From JANNNF01 sp963772935 (lineage in GTDB: Bacteria > Pseudomonadota > Alphaproteobacteria > Rhodobacterales > Rhodobacteraceae), in assembly GCA_963772935.1 (NCBI GenBank), contig CAVYZK010000004.1, forward strand, positions 372,001 to 436,000: a stretch of DNA of 64,000 nt, given 5' to 3'. Shown piece by piece: positions 37,062-46,470 of the stretch (within the stretch, counting starts at the first letter, position 1; every line of letters begins with the position of its first letter). Below the pieces are notes generated by a model. The model did no database searches and was not told the DNA's origin. It saw nothing but the letters and a program-made list of their open reading frames with translations. Made by a program: the position numbers and the translations under genes.

Positions 37062-38355
37062 ATGCCGATGCCCCACAAGACCCGCCCGCTTTGGTTGCCC
37101 GAACTCTGGGCCGCGCTGCTGGTGCTGCTGCTGATCTGGGCCATTCCTGTGGCTCAGGCGGCGACCCTGCCGCCACCCCCGCTGGACCGGGCGATGCAGG
37201 CGGTGTTCACCGTGCGCAGCGCCGATACCGGGGCGCGGCTGCTAGGGTCGGCGTTCCTGTGGGGCGATGCGGGGGCGGTGGTGACGGCGGCGCATGTGCT
37301 GGGCGATGCGCGGGATGTGCGGCTGACCGGGGCGGACGGGCGGATGGAAACTGCCGCGGTGATTGCGGTCGATGTGGTGCGTGATGTGGCCGTGCTGGCG
37401 GTCGCACCGGGGCGGCAGGGGTTGCGGGCGGGGGATGTGCCGGGGTTGGGGGCTGCCGTCTATGCGCTTGGGCGCGCCCTTGGGGGCGGAGTTTTCGCTG
37501 ACGTCTGGGGTGATCTCGGCCCCCGCGCGGCAGGTAGAACCTGCGGTGCCGCTGCGCCTGATGCAGCATGACGCGGCGGTCAATCCAGGGTCGTCGGGCG
37601 GGCCGTTGGTCGATGCGGCGGGGCGGCTGGTGGGCATGAATGTGCGCATCGCCGATGGCAGCCGCATGTTTGTCGGCATCAGCTATGCCATCGGTGCTGC
37701 CGATCTGGACCGGATCGTGGCGGGGCTGTTGGATGGTTCGGCGCAGCCCTACCCGGCGCTCGGCCTGCGGGGGCGGGCGGTGGAGGGTGCGGTGGCTGGG
37801 GCGCTCGGGCTGGCCCCGGGCGGTGTGCTGGTTGATGCCGTCGATCCGGGCGGGCTTGCGGCAACCTCGGGCCTGAGGCCGGGCGATGTGATGCTCGCGG
37901 TGGACCGAGTGGCATTGACCGCACCGGGCGATCTGGCCTTTGCGGTCGAGGCTGCGCTGCCAAAGGGCGAGGCCGATGTGGCCGTGTTGCGGGGCGGCAA
38001 ATCGCTGGTGGTGATGCTGGCGTTGACAGCGCCTGAGGTGGCACCTGTGCCACCCAAAGGGCCAGACAGCTTCGATCTGGCGCAACTGGGCCTTGTGATG
38101 GATGGCCCTCGCGTTGGCCCCTTGGCTGAAGGGTCGATTGCCGCGCAGGCGGGGTTGGCTGCGGGTGACACCATTCTGGCGGTGAACGGGCAGGGCGCTG
38201 CCCTGCCACAGACGATCCGCGCACCGCTGCTGCTGCGGCTGGCGGCACCAGACGGGCGCACCCGGCATGTGCTGCTGGACCCGTTCACCCCGGCCCAAGG
38301 CTTTCGCCCGGTGGGCGGGGCGAATGTGCTTGACCCGGCCGTGGTGGTGTTTTGA
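37062..38355 (+). CDS. trypsin-like serine protease with two PDZ domains (one frameshift)
   Basis: An N-terminal membrane segment (about 12-34) leads to an S1C-type protease: His78 in VVTAAHVLG, Asp108 in VVRDVAVLAV and the nucleophile Ser in NPGSSGGPLV (codon 37594-37596). Two PDZ domains follow (about residues 225-315 and 335-415; GLRPGDVMLAVD and GLAAGDTILAVN are the two carboxylate-binding repeats). One extra G at 37470-37472 breaks the frame within YALGAPLGAEFSLTSG. The whole is a DegP/HtrA-like protein of about 430 residues. AAGGA precedes ATG 37062. It is divergent from the PPC-like and caspase genes. Confidence 0.87.
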
Positions 38356-38379
38356 ACTTGGGTGCCAAGGGGGACCGCA

Positions 38380-39078
38380 ATGCAAGACCGTATCCTGATC
38401 ATCGAGGATGACCCGCAGACCGCCGCCGCCGTCGCGGCGGAGGTGGCGGGGCTGGGCTATGCCGCCGACATTGCCACCACGCTGGACGACGGCATCGCCG
38501 CCGCCATCGCAGGCCAACACCCGGTGATCGTGCTGGACCGGATGCTGCCGGGCGGGGATGGCGTGCAGGCCATCGCCCGGATGCGGGCCGGGGGCGCGCA
38601 GGGGTTGATCCTTGTGCTGTCCGCACTTGGCCGCGCGGCGAACCGGGTGGAGGGGTTGGAAAAGGGGGCAGATGATTACCTGCCCAAACCCTTTGAGCCA
38701 GACGAGTTGCGCGCCCGCCTGCGCGCGCTGTTGCGGCGCGGCACGATGCAGGTGCTGGACAATGACCTGCTGGCCTTTGGCGATCTGGTCATCCGCCTGC
38801 GCGCCCGGACGGTGCATGTGCAAAACACCCATATCGCGCTGTCGCCCAAGGAGTTTGACCTGCTGACCTATTTCGCCCGCAATGCGGGGTTGGTTGTCAC
38901 CCGCACGCAATTGCTGGCCTGCGTGTGGAACCTGCACTTTGACCCCGGCACCAATGTGGTGGACGTGCATGTGGGCCGACTGCGCCGCAAGCTGGAGGAT
39001 GCCGGGTCCGTCGCCATTCAGACCGCGCGGGGCGAGGGGTATGTCTTTGCGCCCTTGCCGGTTGCGGTGTCTGAGTGA
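38380..39078 (+). CDS. OmpR-family response regulator
   Basis: The 232-residue regulator has a receiver domain with acidic pair Glu9-Asp10-Asp11 (IIEDDP), phosphorylation site Asp53 in VIVLDRMLPGGDG, and the switch lysine in YLPKPFEPDEL. A winged-helix output domain follows at about 128-226 (LSPKEFDLLTYFARNAG, VDVHVGRLRRKLE, ARGEGYVFA). It lies 25 bases after the protease gene, and its stop overlaps the start of the histidine kinase gene. Confidence 0.93.
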   Translation: MQDRILIIEDDPQTAAAVAAEVAGLGYAADIATTLDDGIAAAIAGQHPVIVLDRMLPGGDGVQAIARMRAGGAQGLILVLSALGRAANRVEGLEKGADDYLPKPFEPDELRARLRALLRRGTMQVLDNDLLAFGDLVIRLRARTVHVQNTHIALSPKEFDLLTYFARNAGLVVTRTQLLACVWNLHFDPGTNVVDVHVGRLRRKLEDAGSVAIQTARGEGYVFAPLPVAVSE

Positions 39079-40424
39079 ACGCATTCTCGGCCCGCGCCAC
39101 CCTGCGGCTGGCGGCGGCGATGGCGGTAGCCGTCACGCTGCTGGCCTTGGCGGGTATGGGGCTGCAATACCGGCTGGTGCAGATGCGGCTGATGGCGGCC
39201 AGCGCCACATTGCTGGCAGCGGATCTGGAGGGGTTTGCCGCACTCTATGATCAGCGCCGGATCATCGCCCTGCGGCAGGCCATCCAGTACCGCGCCGATG
39301 CCGGGGCGGAGGAAATTGTGATGCTGCGCGACCGCGCGGGCGCGGTGCTGGCGGGCACCCGCGCCGATTGGCCGGATGGGATGGGCGCACGCGGGCAGGG
39401 GTTTGCGCCTGATCCTGCGGGGGTGGTGGTACTGGACGGCCAACGCTGGTTGACCGCCGCGCGCGATGTGCCGGGCGGGTTTTCCTTGCTGGTGGGGCGG
39501 TCGCTGGCCCCGATGGATGCCACGCTGGCCGCGATGCGGCGGGGAATGCTGGGGCTGGCGGTGCTGTTGCTGGCGGCGGGGGCCGGGGTCGGCTGGCTGG
39601 GCGCGCGATGGGTGATGCGCCGCATCGGGGCGGTGAACGCGCTGGCCGACCGGGTCGCGGCAGGCGATCTGCACGCCCGCCTGCCGGGTGACCGCAGCGC
39701 CGATGAGTTCGGCCTGCTGGAAACCCATGTCCACGCCATGCTGGACCGGATCGAAAACCTGAACCGCGCGACGCACCGCCTGTCTGACACCATCGCGCAT
39801 GAACTGCGCACACCGCTGAACCGGATGCTGCTGCGGCTGGCCGATGTGCAAGGTCAGCCCGAGGTGACCGACGCCCTGCGCGCCGAGATACGCCAGGCCA
39901 TCCGGGTGTTTGACAGCCTTCTGGATATCAGCCGGGCCGAGGCTGATCAGGGCAGCGGCGGGGGACTGGTGCCCGTCGATCTGGCAGGCGTGGCGGCAGA
40001 GGTGTGGGAACTGTATCAACCTCTTGCCGAGGATAAGGGGCTGGTGTGCCAAGCGGCCCTTGGCCCGCCCGCGATGATCCTTGGTGACCGCAACCTGATT
40101 GCGCAGATGCTGGCGAACCTGTTGGACAACGCGATCAAATATTGCCGGGTGGGCGATGCGCTGACCCTGTCGCTGACCGACGCAGGCGCGCGGCATTTGC
40201 TGCGACTGGCCGACACCGGCCCGGGCCTGCCCGAGGACATCAAGGCCGATGCGTTCGACCGCTTTACCCGCGCCGACCGCGACCGCGCCACCCCCGGCCA
40301 TGGGCTTGGTCTGGCGCTGGTCCGCGCGATTGCCTTGCGCCATGGCGCGAAACTGGAGACTCCGGCGACTGAGGTCGGGTTTGTGCTGGAAATCGGCTGG
40401 CCCAAGGGTATGACTGACGCCTGA
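39075..40424 (+). CDS. membrane sensor histidine kinase
   Basis: Two membrane helices (about 10-31 and 157-176) bracket a periplasmic sensor domain of about 120 residues without recognised fold. A HAMP domain follows (RRIGAVNALADRVAAGDLHARLP), then the dimerisation box with His242 in SDTIAHELRTPLNRM, and an ATPase domain with N box MLANLLDNAIKY, G1 LADTGPGLPED and G2 GHGLGLALVRAI. The GTG start at 39075 overlaps the regulator stop. The pair probably senses envelope stress and controls the surrounding genes. Confidence 0.92.
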   Translation: MNAFSARATLRLAAAMAVAVTLLALAGMGLQYRLVQMRLMAASATLLAADLEGFAALYDQRRIIALRQAIQYRADAGAEEIVMLRDRAGAVLAGTRADWPDGMGARGQGFAPDPAGVVVLDGQRWLTAARDVPGGFSLLVGRSLAPMDATLAAMRRGMLGLAVLLLAAGAGVGWLGARWVMRRIGAVNALADRVAAGDLHARLPGDRSADEFGLLETHVHAMLDRIENLNRATHRLSDTIAHELRTPLNRMLLRLADVQGQPEVTDALRAEIRQAIRVFDSLLDISRAEADQGSGGGLVPVDLAGVAAEVWELYQPLAEDKGLVCQAALGPPAMILGDRNLIAQMLANLLDNAIKYCRVGDALTLSLTDAGARHLLRLADTGPGLPEDIKADAFDRFTRADRDRATPGHGLGLALVRAIALRHGAKLETPATEVGFVLEIGWPKGMTDA

Positions 40425-40450
40425 CCCCCCGTTGCCTGACCCCGCGTTAC

Positions 40451-41920
40451 ATGAGGCTGCCCTTGCCCCCGATGAAATCCGCCCTGTTTGCCCTGATGCT
40501 GCTGGCCGGATGTGCGGCATGGAACAAACCGCTGAACCAACCGCTGGATCATGAAAACGCCTCGATTGTGAACATCACCGATGCCAGCATCGGCGACGGC
40601 GAATTGTATGTGGGCCTTGCGTTCTCGGGTGGCGGCATGCGGGCGTCGGCCTTTGCTTATGGCATGCTGGAGGAGTTGCGGGCGGCAGGCATCACCACCG
40701 CGTCGCCGAACGGGCTGCTGGATCATGTGCGGCTGGTGTCTGGCGTGTCAGGCGGGTCGGTCACAGCGGCGCAGTTCGGGCTGAACGGGCCGCAGGGGTT
40801 GGTCGGCTACCGCGAGCGGTTTCTGATCACCAATGCCGAAAAATACATGCTGAATTCGCCGTTCAATCCGTTGACCATCGTCAAGGGCCTGTCGGGCGGT
40901 GCCAACGGGCGGGCCACCTTTGGCCGCTATCTGGACGAGGTGCTGTTTCACAACGCAACCTTCGGCGATCTGCGCAAACGGTCGCGCATCAAGACATGGA
41001 TCAACGCGACGGATATGGCGAACAACACGCCCTTCCTGTTCTCGCCCGAAACCTTTGATGCCCTGTGTTCCGACCTGTCCAAACTGCCGGTATCCGAGGC
41101 GGTTGCAGCCTCCGCCGCCTTCCCCTTGGTCTTTACCCCCATCGTGCTGGAGGCGCACCCGGGCGATTGCAACTACCGCGAACCCGACTGGCTGACCGCC
41201 GCCCGCTATAACCCCGAGGCCACGAGTGCCATGCGCGCCCATGCCCGCGCGCTGGAAAGCTATGCAAACCCGGCACAGGTGAAATTCGTCAAGCTGCTGG
41301 ATGGCGGCATCACCGACAATTTCGGCACCACAGGGCTTGCGGTAGAACGCGCCCGCGCGCAGGCCCCCTATGCGCCGATGACCCCGGCCGAGGCCGTGCG
41401 GATGAAGCGCATGTTGTTTCTGGTCGCCAATGCGGGGGTCGAGGCCGATTACGGCTGGACCCAGAAAATCCCGGGGCCGGGGGGCGTGGGTCTGGGCATG
41501 TCAATCGCCACCGCGTCGATGAGTGCCGCCACCCGCTCCGGCTATGACGCGATGCGGGGGGAGCTCAAGCTGTGGGAGACCGAGCTGATCGAGTGGCGTT
41601 GTGCCCTGCCGATGGCCGAGGTCCGCCGCTTGCGCGGGTCCACCGAGGGCTGGGACTGCGCCGATGTAAAGCTGTTCGTGGGGCAAGCGAGTTTTGAGGG
41701 CGTGCCAGCCCCGATGCGCGACAAGCTCAACAAGGTGCCGACCCGGCTGCGGCTGAAAACCGACGAGGTGGATATGGTCATTCAGGCCGGGCGGATCGCG
41801 ACCAAGGCGACGCCGGAATTCAACGGCTTTCTGGCCTCCCTATCGGGCAATGACGTGGATGCCCGGATCGCGCAGGGCATCGCCGTGGGCGGCAGGCGGG
41901 TGGCACCCTTAGGGAATTAG
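40451..41920 (+). CDS. patatin-like phospholipase lipoprotein
   Basis: The 489-residue protein has a lipoprotein signal with lipobox LLAGC (Cys21) and a patatin fold: the oxyanion loop LAFSGGGMRASAFAYG near residue 58, nucleophile Ser100 in SGVSGGS (GxSxG), and the catalytic Asp284 in LLDGGITDNFG. It should hydrolyse phospholipids or acyl esters while anchored in the envelope. ATG 40451 is used; ATG 40472 (MKSALFALMLLAGC) is equally good for a lipoprotein. It follows the kinase gene by 26 bases on the same strand. Confidence 0.88.
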   Translation: MRLPLPPMKSALFALMLLAGCAAWNKPLNQPLDHENASIVNITDASIGDGELYVGLAFSGGGMRASAFAYGMLEELRAAGITTASPNGLLDHVRLVSGVSGGSVTAAQFGLNGPQGLVGYRERFLITNAEKYMLNSPFNPLTIVKGLSGGANGRATFGRYLDEVLFHNATFGDLRKRSRIKTWINATDMANNTPFLFSPETFDALCSDLSKLPVSEAVAASAAFPLVFTPIVLEAHPGDCNYREPDWLTAARYNPEATSAMRAHARALESYANPAQVKFVKLLDGGITDNFGTTGLAVERARAQAPYAPMTPAEAVRMKRMLFLVANAGVEADYGWTQKIPGPGGVGLGMSIATASMSAATRSGYDAMRGELKLWETELIEWRCALPMAEVRRLRGSTEGWDCADVKLFVGQASFEGVPAPMRDKLNKVPTRLRLKTDEVDMVIQAGRIATKATPEFNGFLASLSGNDVDARIAQGIAVGGRRVAPLGN

Positions 41921-41936
41921 CGCCTGCCGGGTGCGG

Positions 41937-42006
41937 AAGATGGTCGCAATCGCCCATCCTACGCCCTGACGGCAATCCTCCGCAGGATGGGCAATCTGCC
42001 CATCCC
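41937..42006. repeat. dispersed palindromic repeat, family B (double copy)
   Basis: The gap after the patatin gene holds AATCGCCCATCCTACG and, inverted, GCAGGATGGGCAATCTGCCCATC, so two palindromes face each other around CGCCCTGACGGCAATCCTCC. The location between convergent genes suggests transcription termination or a mobile REP-like origin. Confidence 0.6.
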
Positions 42007-42008
42007 CC

Positions 42009-42707
42009 TCAATTCGTCATCAGATAATAACTGTTCCGCGACGACCCGCCATTCTGCACGGTTACATAGAAGTACCCGTTCCACGACGGCACAAAGTCGC
42101 AATACACCTTGTCCGACCAACTGACGTCATAGCAGATGGTGTTGCCGTTTTCATCGGTCACCAGCACGTCAAGGTTGGCGTCGCCATCGCCCAGCACGGC
42201 AATCTCGGCATAGCTGTCGCCATAGAACGGCACCTCCCACACATCCGACTGCCCGGCAGGCAGGCGCGACAGCCATTCCACCGCCCCGCCGACCCGGCCG
42301 CGTGATCCTTCGGCCTCGGCATCCTCGATGAGGCCTGCCAGCACATCATCCTCGCCCGCCAACTCCTTGGCCTTGGCCATCATCGCGGCAGCAGTCACGG
42401 GGGCATCGGCGGCCCCTTCCTCGTCCGCGGCAGGCGCGTCACCCTTGGTGTCTTTCTTGATATCGCCGCCTTCCTTGACCGCGACCGACCCGGCCAGCTT
42501 GGCCGCCGTCAGCACGGTCAGCGCGTCGCCATTCGCCACGCCCACGGCATAGAGATCCTGCGCCATCGCCAGCGCCTTGGCCCCGCCGGGGGTGCCGGTG
42601 GCCTTGGTGTTCACGTTGGGTCCGGATTTGTCCTGCGCCCAAACTGGAGCCGCAAGCCCGACAACCGCAGCAGAGGCAAGCACGAGGGAAAGGGATTTTA
42701 GCGTCAT
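42009..42707 (-). CDS. secreted PPC-like protein, paralogue in the caspase cluster
   Basis: The 232-residue product has a signal peptide (to about residue 24, VWAQ), a helical part containing AQDLYAVGVANGDALTVLTAAKL, an acidic linker (DAPAADEEGAADAP), and a C-terminal beta domain (YGDSYAEIAVLGDG, LDVLVTDENGNTICYD, GYFYVTVQNGG) ending YYLMTN. These blocks align one by one with the protein at 36285-36908. The gene is convergent with the patatin gene and closes the cluster. The function is unknown; a PPC-like fold is inferred. Confidence 0.72.
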   Translation of the reverse strand: MTLKSLSLVLASAAVVGLAAPVWAQDKSGPNVNTKATGTPGGAKALAMAQDLYAVGVANGDALTVLTAAKLAGSVAVKEGGDIKKDTKGDAPAADEEGAADAPVTAAAMMAKAKELAGEDDVLAGLIEDAEAEGSRGRVGGAVEWLSRLPAGQSDVWEVPFYGDSYAEIAVLGDGDANLDVLVTDENGNTICYDVSWSDKVYCDFVPSWNGYFYVTVQNGGSSRNSYYLMTN

Positions 42708-42890
42708 GTCGATGTGTTCCTGTTAAAGCCCCTCAACCGGGGCAGAATGGCGTCTACAGGACCGGACTGTCGCATTGGCGGGCAGGTTTGGATAGATGGT
42801 TTAGCATGACAAGTGCTGTCATCCGGGCCTTCCGGTGGCAGTGGTTTTTCGGTTAGGTGGGGGGCGACAGAAAACGGGGGAGTGTGCAGG

Positions 42891-44045
42891 ATGCAGGCGA
42901 TTTTGGAACGGCTGATGGCGTTTGATACGGTCAGCGCCAAGCCCAACATCGCGCTGATGCACTATGTGCAGGGGGTGCTGGCCGAGGCGGGCATTGCCTC
43001 AACCCTGATCCCTGATGCCAGCGGCGGCAAGGCCAACCTCTACGCCACCATCGGGCCTGCGGGGATGGGTGGCGTGATGCTGTCAGGCCATACAGATGTG
43101 GTGCCAGTGGACGGGCAGGTCTGGTCGGTACCGCCCTTTGCGCTGACGATCAGGGACGGGCGGTTCTACGGGCGGGGGGCTGCTGACATGAAGGGCTTTG
43201 TCGCCTGCGCCATTGCCGCCATGGTCGAGGGGGCCAGCCGCCCGCTGAAGGTGCCGCTACATCTGGCGCTGTCCTATGACGAGGAGGTCGGCTGCATGGG
43301 CGTGGGGTCGTTGATCGACATGCTGGCAGAGGCCCCGGTGCGCCCGGCGATGTGCATCGTGGGCGAACCCACGGGCATGCAGGTCGCCACCGGCCACAAG
43401 GGCAAGATCGCCCTGCGCGCGACCTGCGTGGGCCGCGAAGGCCATTCGGCGCTGGCCCCGATGGCGCTGAACGCGCTGCATCTGGCGGCGGATTTTGTCA
43501 ACGGAGTGCGGGCGTTGCAGGCACGGGTTGCCACCTCTGGCCTGCGCGACGGCGATTATGACGTGCCCTATTCCACGATCCATGTCGGCAAGCTGAACGG
43601 CGGCGTGCAGGTTAACATCGTGCCCAATACGGCGGTGATCGACTTTGAAATCCGATCCTTGGCGGGCGAGGATACCGACGCCCTGATCGCCGATCTGCAC
43701 ACCGTGGCCGAGGCCATCGTGGCCCCCCTGCGCCCCGACTTCCCGGAGGCCGCCATCCATATCGAGCGCCTGTGGGACTACCCCGGCCTTGGCACCCCGT
43801 CCGATGCGGGCGTGGTGAATTTCGTGAAATCCCTGACCGGGGCGAATGGCACAATCAAGGTGGCCTTCGGCACCGAAGGCGGCCTGTTCCACACAAGGCT
43901 CGGCATCCCCACCGTGATCTGCGGCCCGGGGTCGATGGCCCAAGGCCACAAGCCCGACGAATATGTCAGCACTGAACAGATGGCCCGCTGTCAGGCGATG
44001 CTGGCTGAACTGCTGCTGCGGCTGGAGGAGGGGACGACCGCCTAG
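42891..44045 (+). CDS. argE: acetylornithine deacetylase
   Basis: ArgE hydrolyses N-acetylornithine to ornithine and acetate. The 384-residue M20 metallopeptidase-family enzyme has the metal motif MLSGHTDVVPVDGQ, GRGAADMKGFVAC, SYDEEVGCMGV with the general-base glutamate, GEPTGMQVATGHKGK and a dimerisation domain with NIVPNTAVIDFEIRSL. GTEGGLFHTRLGIPTVICGPGS near the C-terminus matches ArgE. ATG 42891 follows a weak ribosome site. A succinyl- or other acyl-amino-acid substrate cannot be fully excluded. Confidence 0.85.
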   Translation: MQAILERLMAFDTVSAKPNIALMHYVQGVLAEAGIASTLIPDASGGKANLYATIGPAGMGGVMLSGHTDVVPVDGQVWSVPPFALTIRDGRFYGRGAADMKGFVACAIAAMVEGASRPLKVPLHLALSYDEEVGCMGVGSLIDMLAEAPVRPAMCIVGEPTGMQVATGHKGKIALRATCVGREGHSALAPMALNALHLAADFVNGVRALQARVATSGLRDGDYDVPYSTIHVGKLNGGVQVNIVPNTAVIDFEIRSLAGEDTDALIADLHTVAEAIVAPLRPDFPEAAIHIERLWDYPGLGTPSDAGVVNFVKSLTGANGTIKVAFGTEGGLFHTRLGIPTVICGPGSMAQGHKPDEYVSTEQMARCQAMLAELLLRLEEGTTA

Positions 44046-44052
44046 CCCCATC

Positions 44053-44165
44053 CCCTTTGCGAAAATATCCCACGGGGGTGAGCGCGGAACGCGCGAGGGG
44101 GGTGTGAACCCCCCTTTTCTGTTTCCCCGACCACCGGTCGTAGGATGGGCAATCTGCCCATCTTC
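44053..44165. repeat. family A repeat followed by family B repeat
   Basis: Between argE and the convergent alkane monooxygenase gene lie CCCTTTGCGAAAATATCCCA plus a G-run/C-run hairpin (44053-44120, family A) and GTAGGATGGGCAATCTGCCC ATC (44141-44163, family B). The inner CGCGGAACGCGCG insert in the family A loop is unique to this copy. Together they fill the gap between two gene ends and probably stop transcription from both sides. Confidence 0.6.
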
Positions 44166-44180
44166 CCCACCCGATAACCG

Positions 44181-45297
44181 CTACCCCCCTACCGGGTTCA
44201 GCGCCTTGTTATACGGCTTCCAATCCGCAATATCCGGGTAATACCGCTTGCGCCATTCCCGCACCTTGGGGTTCATCACCCGTCGCCACAGCGGCGGCAC
44301 CATCGCGGCCATCGTCATCACCGGATAGCCGTAGGGCAGTTGCGGGGCATCGTCCGGCCCATAGGTCTGCAACAGCGGAAAGCGGCGGTCGGGTTTGTAG
44401 TGGTGGTCCGAATGGCGTTGCAGATTGATCAGCAGCCAGTTTGACGCGCGGTGGCTCGCGTTCCACGAATGGCGCGGCAAGACGTGTTCGTATTTGCCAT
44501 TGCCCAGATGCCGCCGGGTCAGCCCGTAATGTTCGATGTAATTGACCAGTTCCAACTGCCAGACCGCGACCGCCGCCTGATAGACGAACAGCCCCAGCCC
44601 CATCCAGCCGCCAAGCGCCAGTGCCAGCCCCAGAAACCCCGCCTGCAACGCCGCATAGCGCCAATAGGGGTTGGTCCGGTGCCACCACGGCAAGCCCCCG
44701 CCGCGCCAGCATCGCCACTTCGGCCTTCCAGGCAGACCGATGACACCCCACCAACACACGCGGAAAGAACCGATGAAACCCTTCGTTATACCGCGCCGTC
44801 ACCGGGTCGCGCGGGGTGCCCACATGCAGGTGATGCACCCGCAGATGTTCAGACCGGAAGTGCGAATACAGCACCGAGGCCAGCAGCAGATCGCCCAGCC
44901 AGCGTTCGAGTTTGGATTTCTGGTGCATCAGCTCATGGCTGTAGTTGATGCCGATGGTTCCTGACACCACACCCATGCCAAAGAACAGCCCAACCTTTTC
45001 AAGCCCGCCCAGATTGCCCGCGCGCGGCACATACCACAGCATGAAACACAGCAGCATGACCTGCACCGGAAACCAGATCAGCGTGATCAGGCGGTGCAGG
45101 AACAGATCATCCTCCGGCGTCTCAACGTCGGCATTGGCCCCATGCGGCCCGGTCAGCGCGTCCAGCACCGAAAACAGCCCCCAAGAATACAAGGGCAGCA
45201 ACAGCACTGTCCACCCACCCACCCCCATGCCGATGAACGCCATAGGCACCATGCCAAGCGACAACCAGAACGGCAGGGCATTTGGGGGCTTGGTCAT
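44181..45297 (-). CDS. alkB: alkane 1-monooxygenase (one frameshift)
   Basis: AlkB-type membrane di-iron hydroxylases attack the terminal carbon of alkanes or related chains. The histidine motifs are all present: NYSHELMHQKS (HExMH), HLRVHHLHVGTP (HxxxHH) and LQRHSDHHYKPDRRF (LQRHSDHH), plus ELVNYIEHYGL. Several membrane helices precede and separate them. One extra base in a C-run at 44695-44699 breaks the frame within LARRGLPWWHRTNPYW. The total of about 372 residues is slightly short. AAAGG lies before ATG 45297. No rubredoxin gene is adjacent. Confidence 0.9.
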
Positions 45298-45339
45298 CGG
45301 TGGCATCCTTTGGCAGTCAGCATGGCGTCCCCTATCCCC

Positions 45340-46388
45340 TCAACGCGGCAAAATTGCGGAGGCCGCAAGATCATGCGCCTTACGCATCACGGTCGGCAGA
45401 TCGCCCGGGCGGAAATCATTGGCGGCCACAAACTGCCCCCGCGTTGGGTTGGCGGCGGTTTCTGCCACCATCACCCGTCAGGATCAGATGGAAATGGGTA
45501 AAGGTGTGGCGCACCTCGCCCACCTTGACCCAATCGGCGTCCATCGGGGCCTCGCCGCCGCCGCCATCCCACCCATCGCCGCAAAACCCCAGCATGCCCC
45601 CCAGCAACCCCCGGTCCGCCCGCGTTTCCACCAGCCAGTCGCCGCGCCTGCGCGCAATCCAGACCACACCCTGCCGCACGGGTTTTGCCGGCTTTGGCGG
45701 TCTTGCGCGGCAACTCGGCCTGTATCCCCAAAGCCCGCGCCTGACAGGGGGCCATCCAGGGGCAAATCCCGCAGGCCGGGTTGCGCGGTGTGCAAATGGT
45801 GGCACCAAGGTCCATCACGGCCTGGGCATAATCGCCGGGGCGCAGGGCGGGCGTCAGCCCCGCCGCCAACCGGGTCAGTTCCCCCTTGGCGGCGGGCAAC
45901 GGCACCTCAACCGCGAACATCCGCGCCATCACCCGTTCCACATTGCCATCCACCACCACGGCCGGCTCGTCATAGGCGATCGAGGCTATGGCCGCTGCGG
46001 TGTAGGGCCCGATGCCCGGCAGGGTCAGCAGGCCCGCATAACTGCCCGGAAACACGCCACCCAGCCCCGCCACCGCACGCGCACAGGCCAGCAGATTGCG
46101 CGCCCGGGCGTAATAGCCAAGCCCCGCCCATTCGGCCATCACATCGGCATCTGCCGCCGCCGCCAGATCACCCACCGTCGGCCAGCGGGCGACAAAACGC
46201 AGGAAATACGCCCGCACCGCCGCCACGGTGGTTTGCTGCAACATCACTTCCGACAGCCAGACGCGGTAGGGGTCAGGCCGCACACCTGCCTTTTTGTCGG
46301 TGGGCATCACCCGCCACGGCATCACCCTTGCATGGGTGTCATACCAGCGCAGCAGATCGTCCACAGCCGTTCCCGTATCGTCACGCAA
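45340..46388 (-). CDS. mutY: adenine DNA glycosylase (two frameshifts)
   Basis: MutY removes adenine mispaired with 8-oxoguanine. Seen: PYRVWLSEVMLQQTTVAAV with the catalytic glutamate, the helix-hairpin-helix LPGIGPYTAAAIASIAY, catalytic Asp in VVDGNVERVMAR, and the cluster ligands CTPRNPACGICPWMAPC. The frame breaks twice, by an extra base at 45683-45686 and another at 45474-45476. Reading on gives HTFTHFHLILTVMVAE and a C-terminus to TGA at 45340, about 349 residues. The start is uncertain: TTG 46388, or GTG 46364 with GGGAA upstream. Confidence 0.9.
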
Positions 46389-46470
46389 TCTTTATGCCTT
46401 TCGTGCAGATGCCCTACTGGCACCCTGCGCCCTGTGCGGTAAGATAGGGGCGAACACAGCTCAGGACCAG

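Noticed and set aside
37363..38355. Separate start for the PDZ part of the serine protease
   Set aside because: The first 30 codons of this frame are an out-of-frame reading of the protease; removing one G joins the two pieces into one normal S1-PDZ-PDZ protein.
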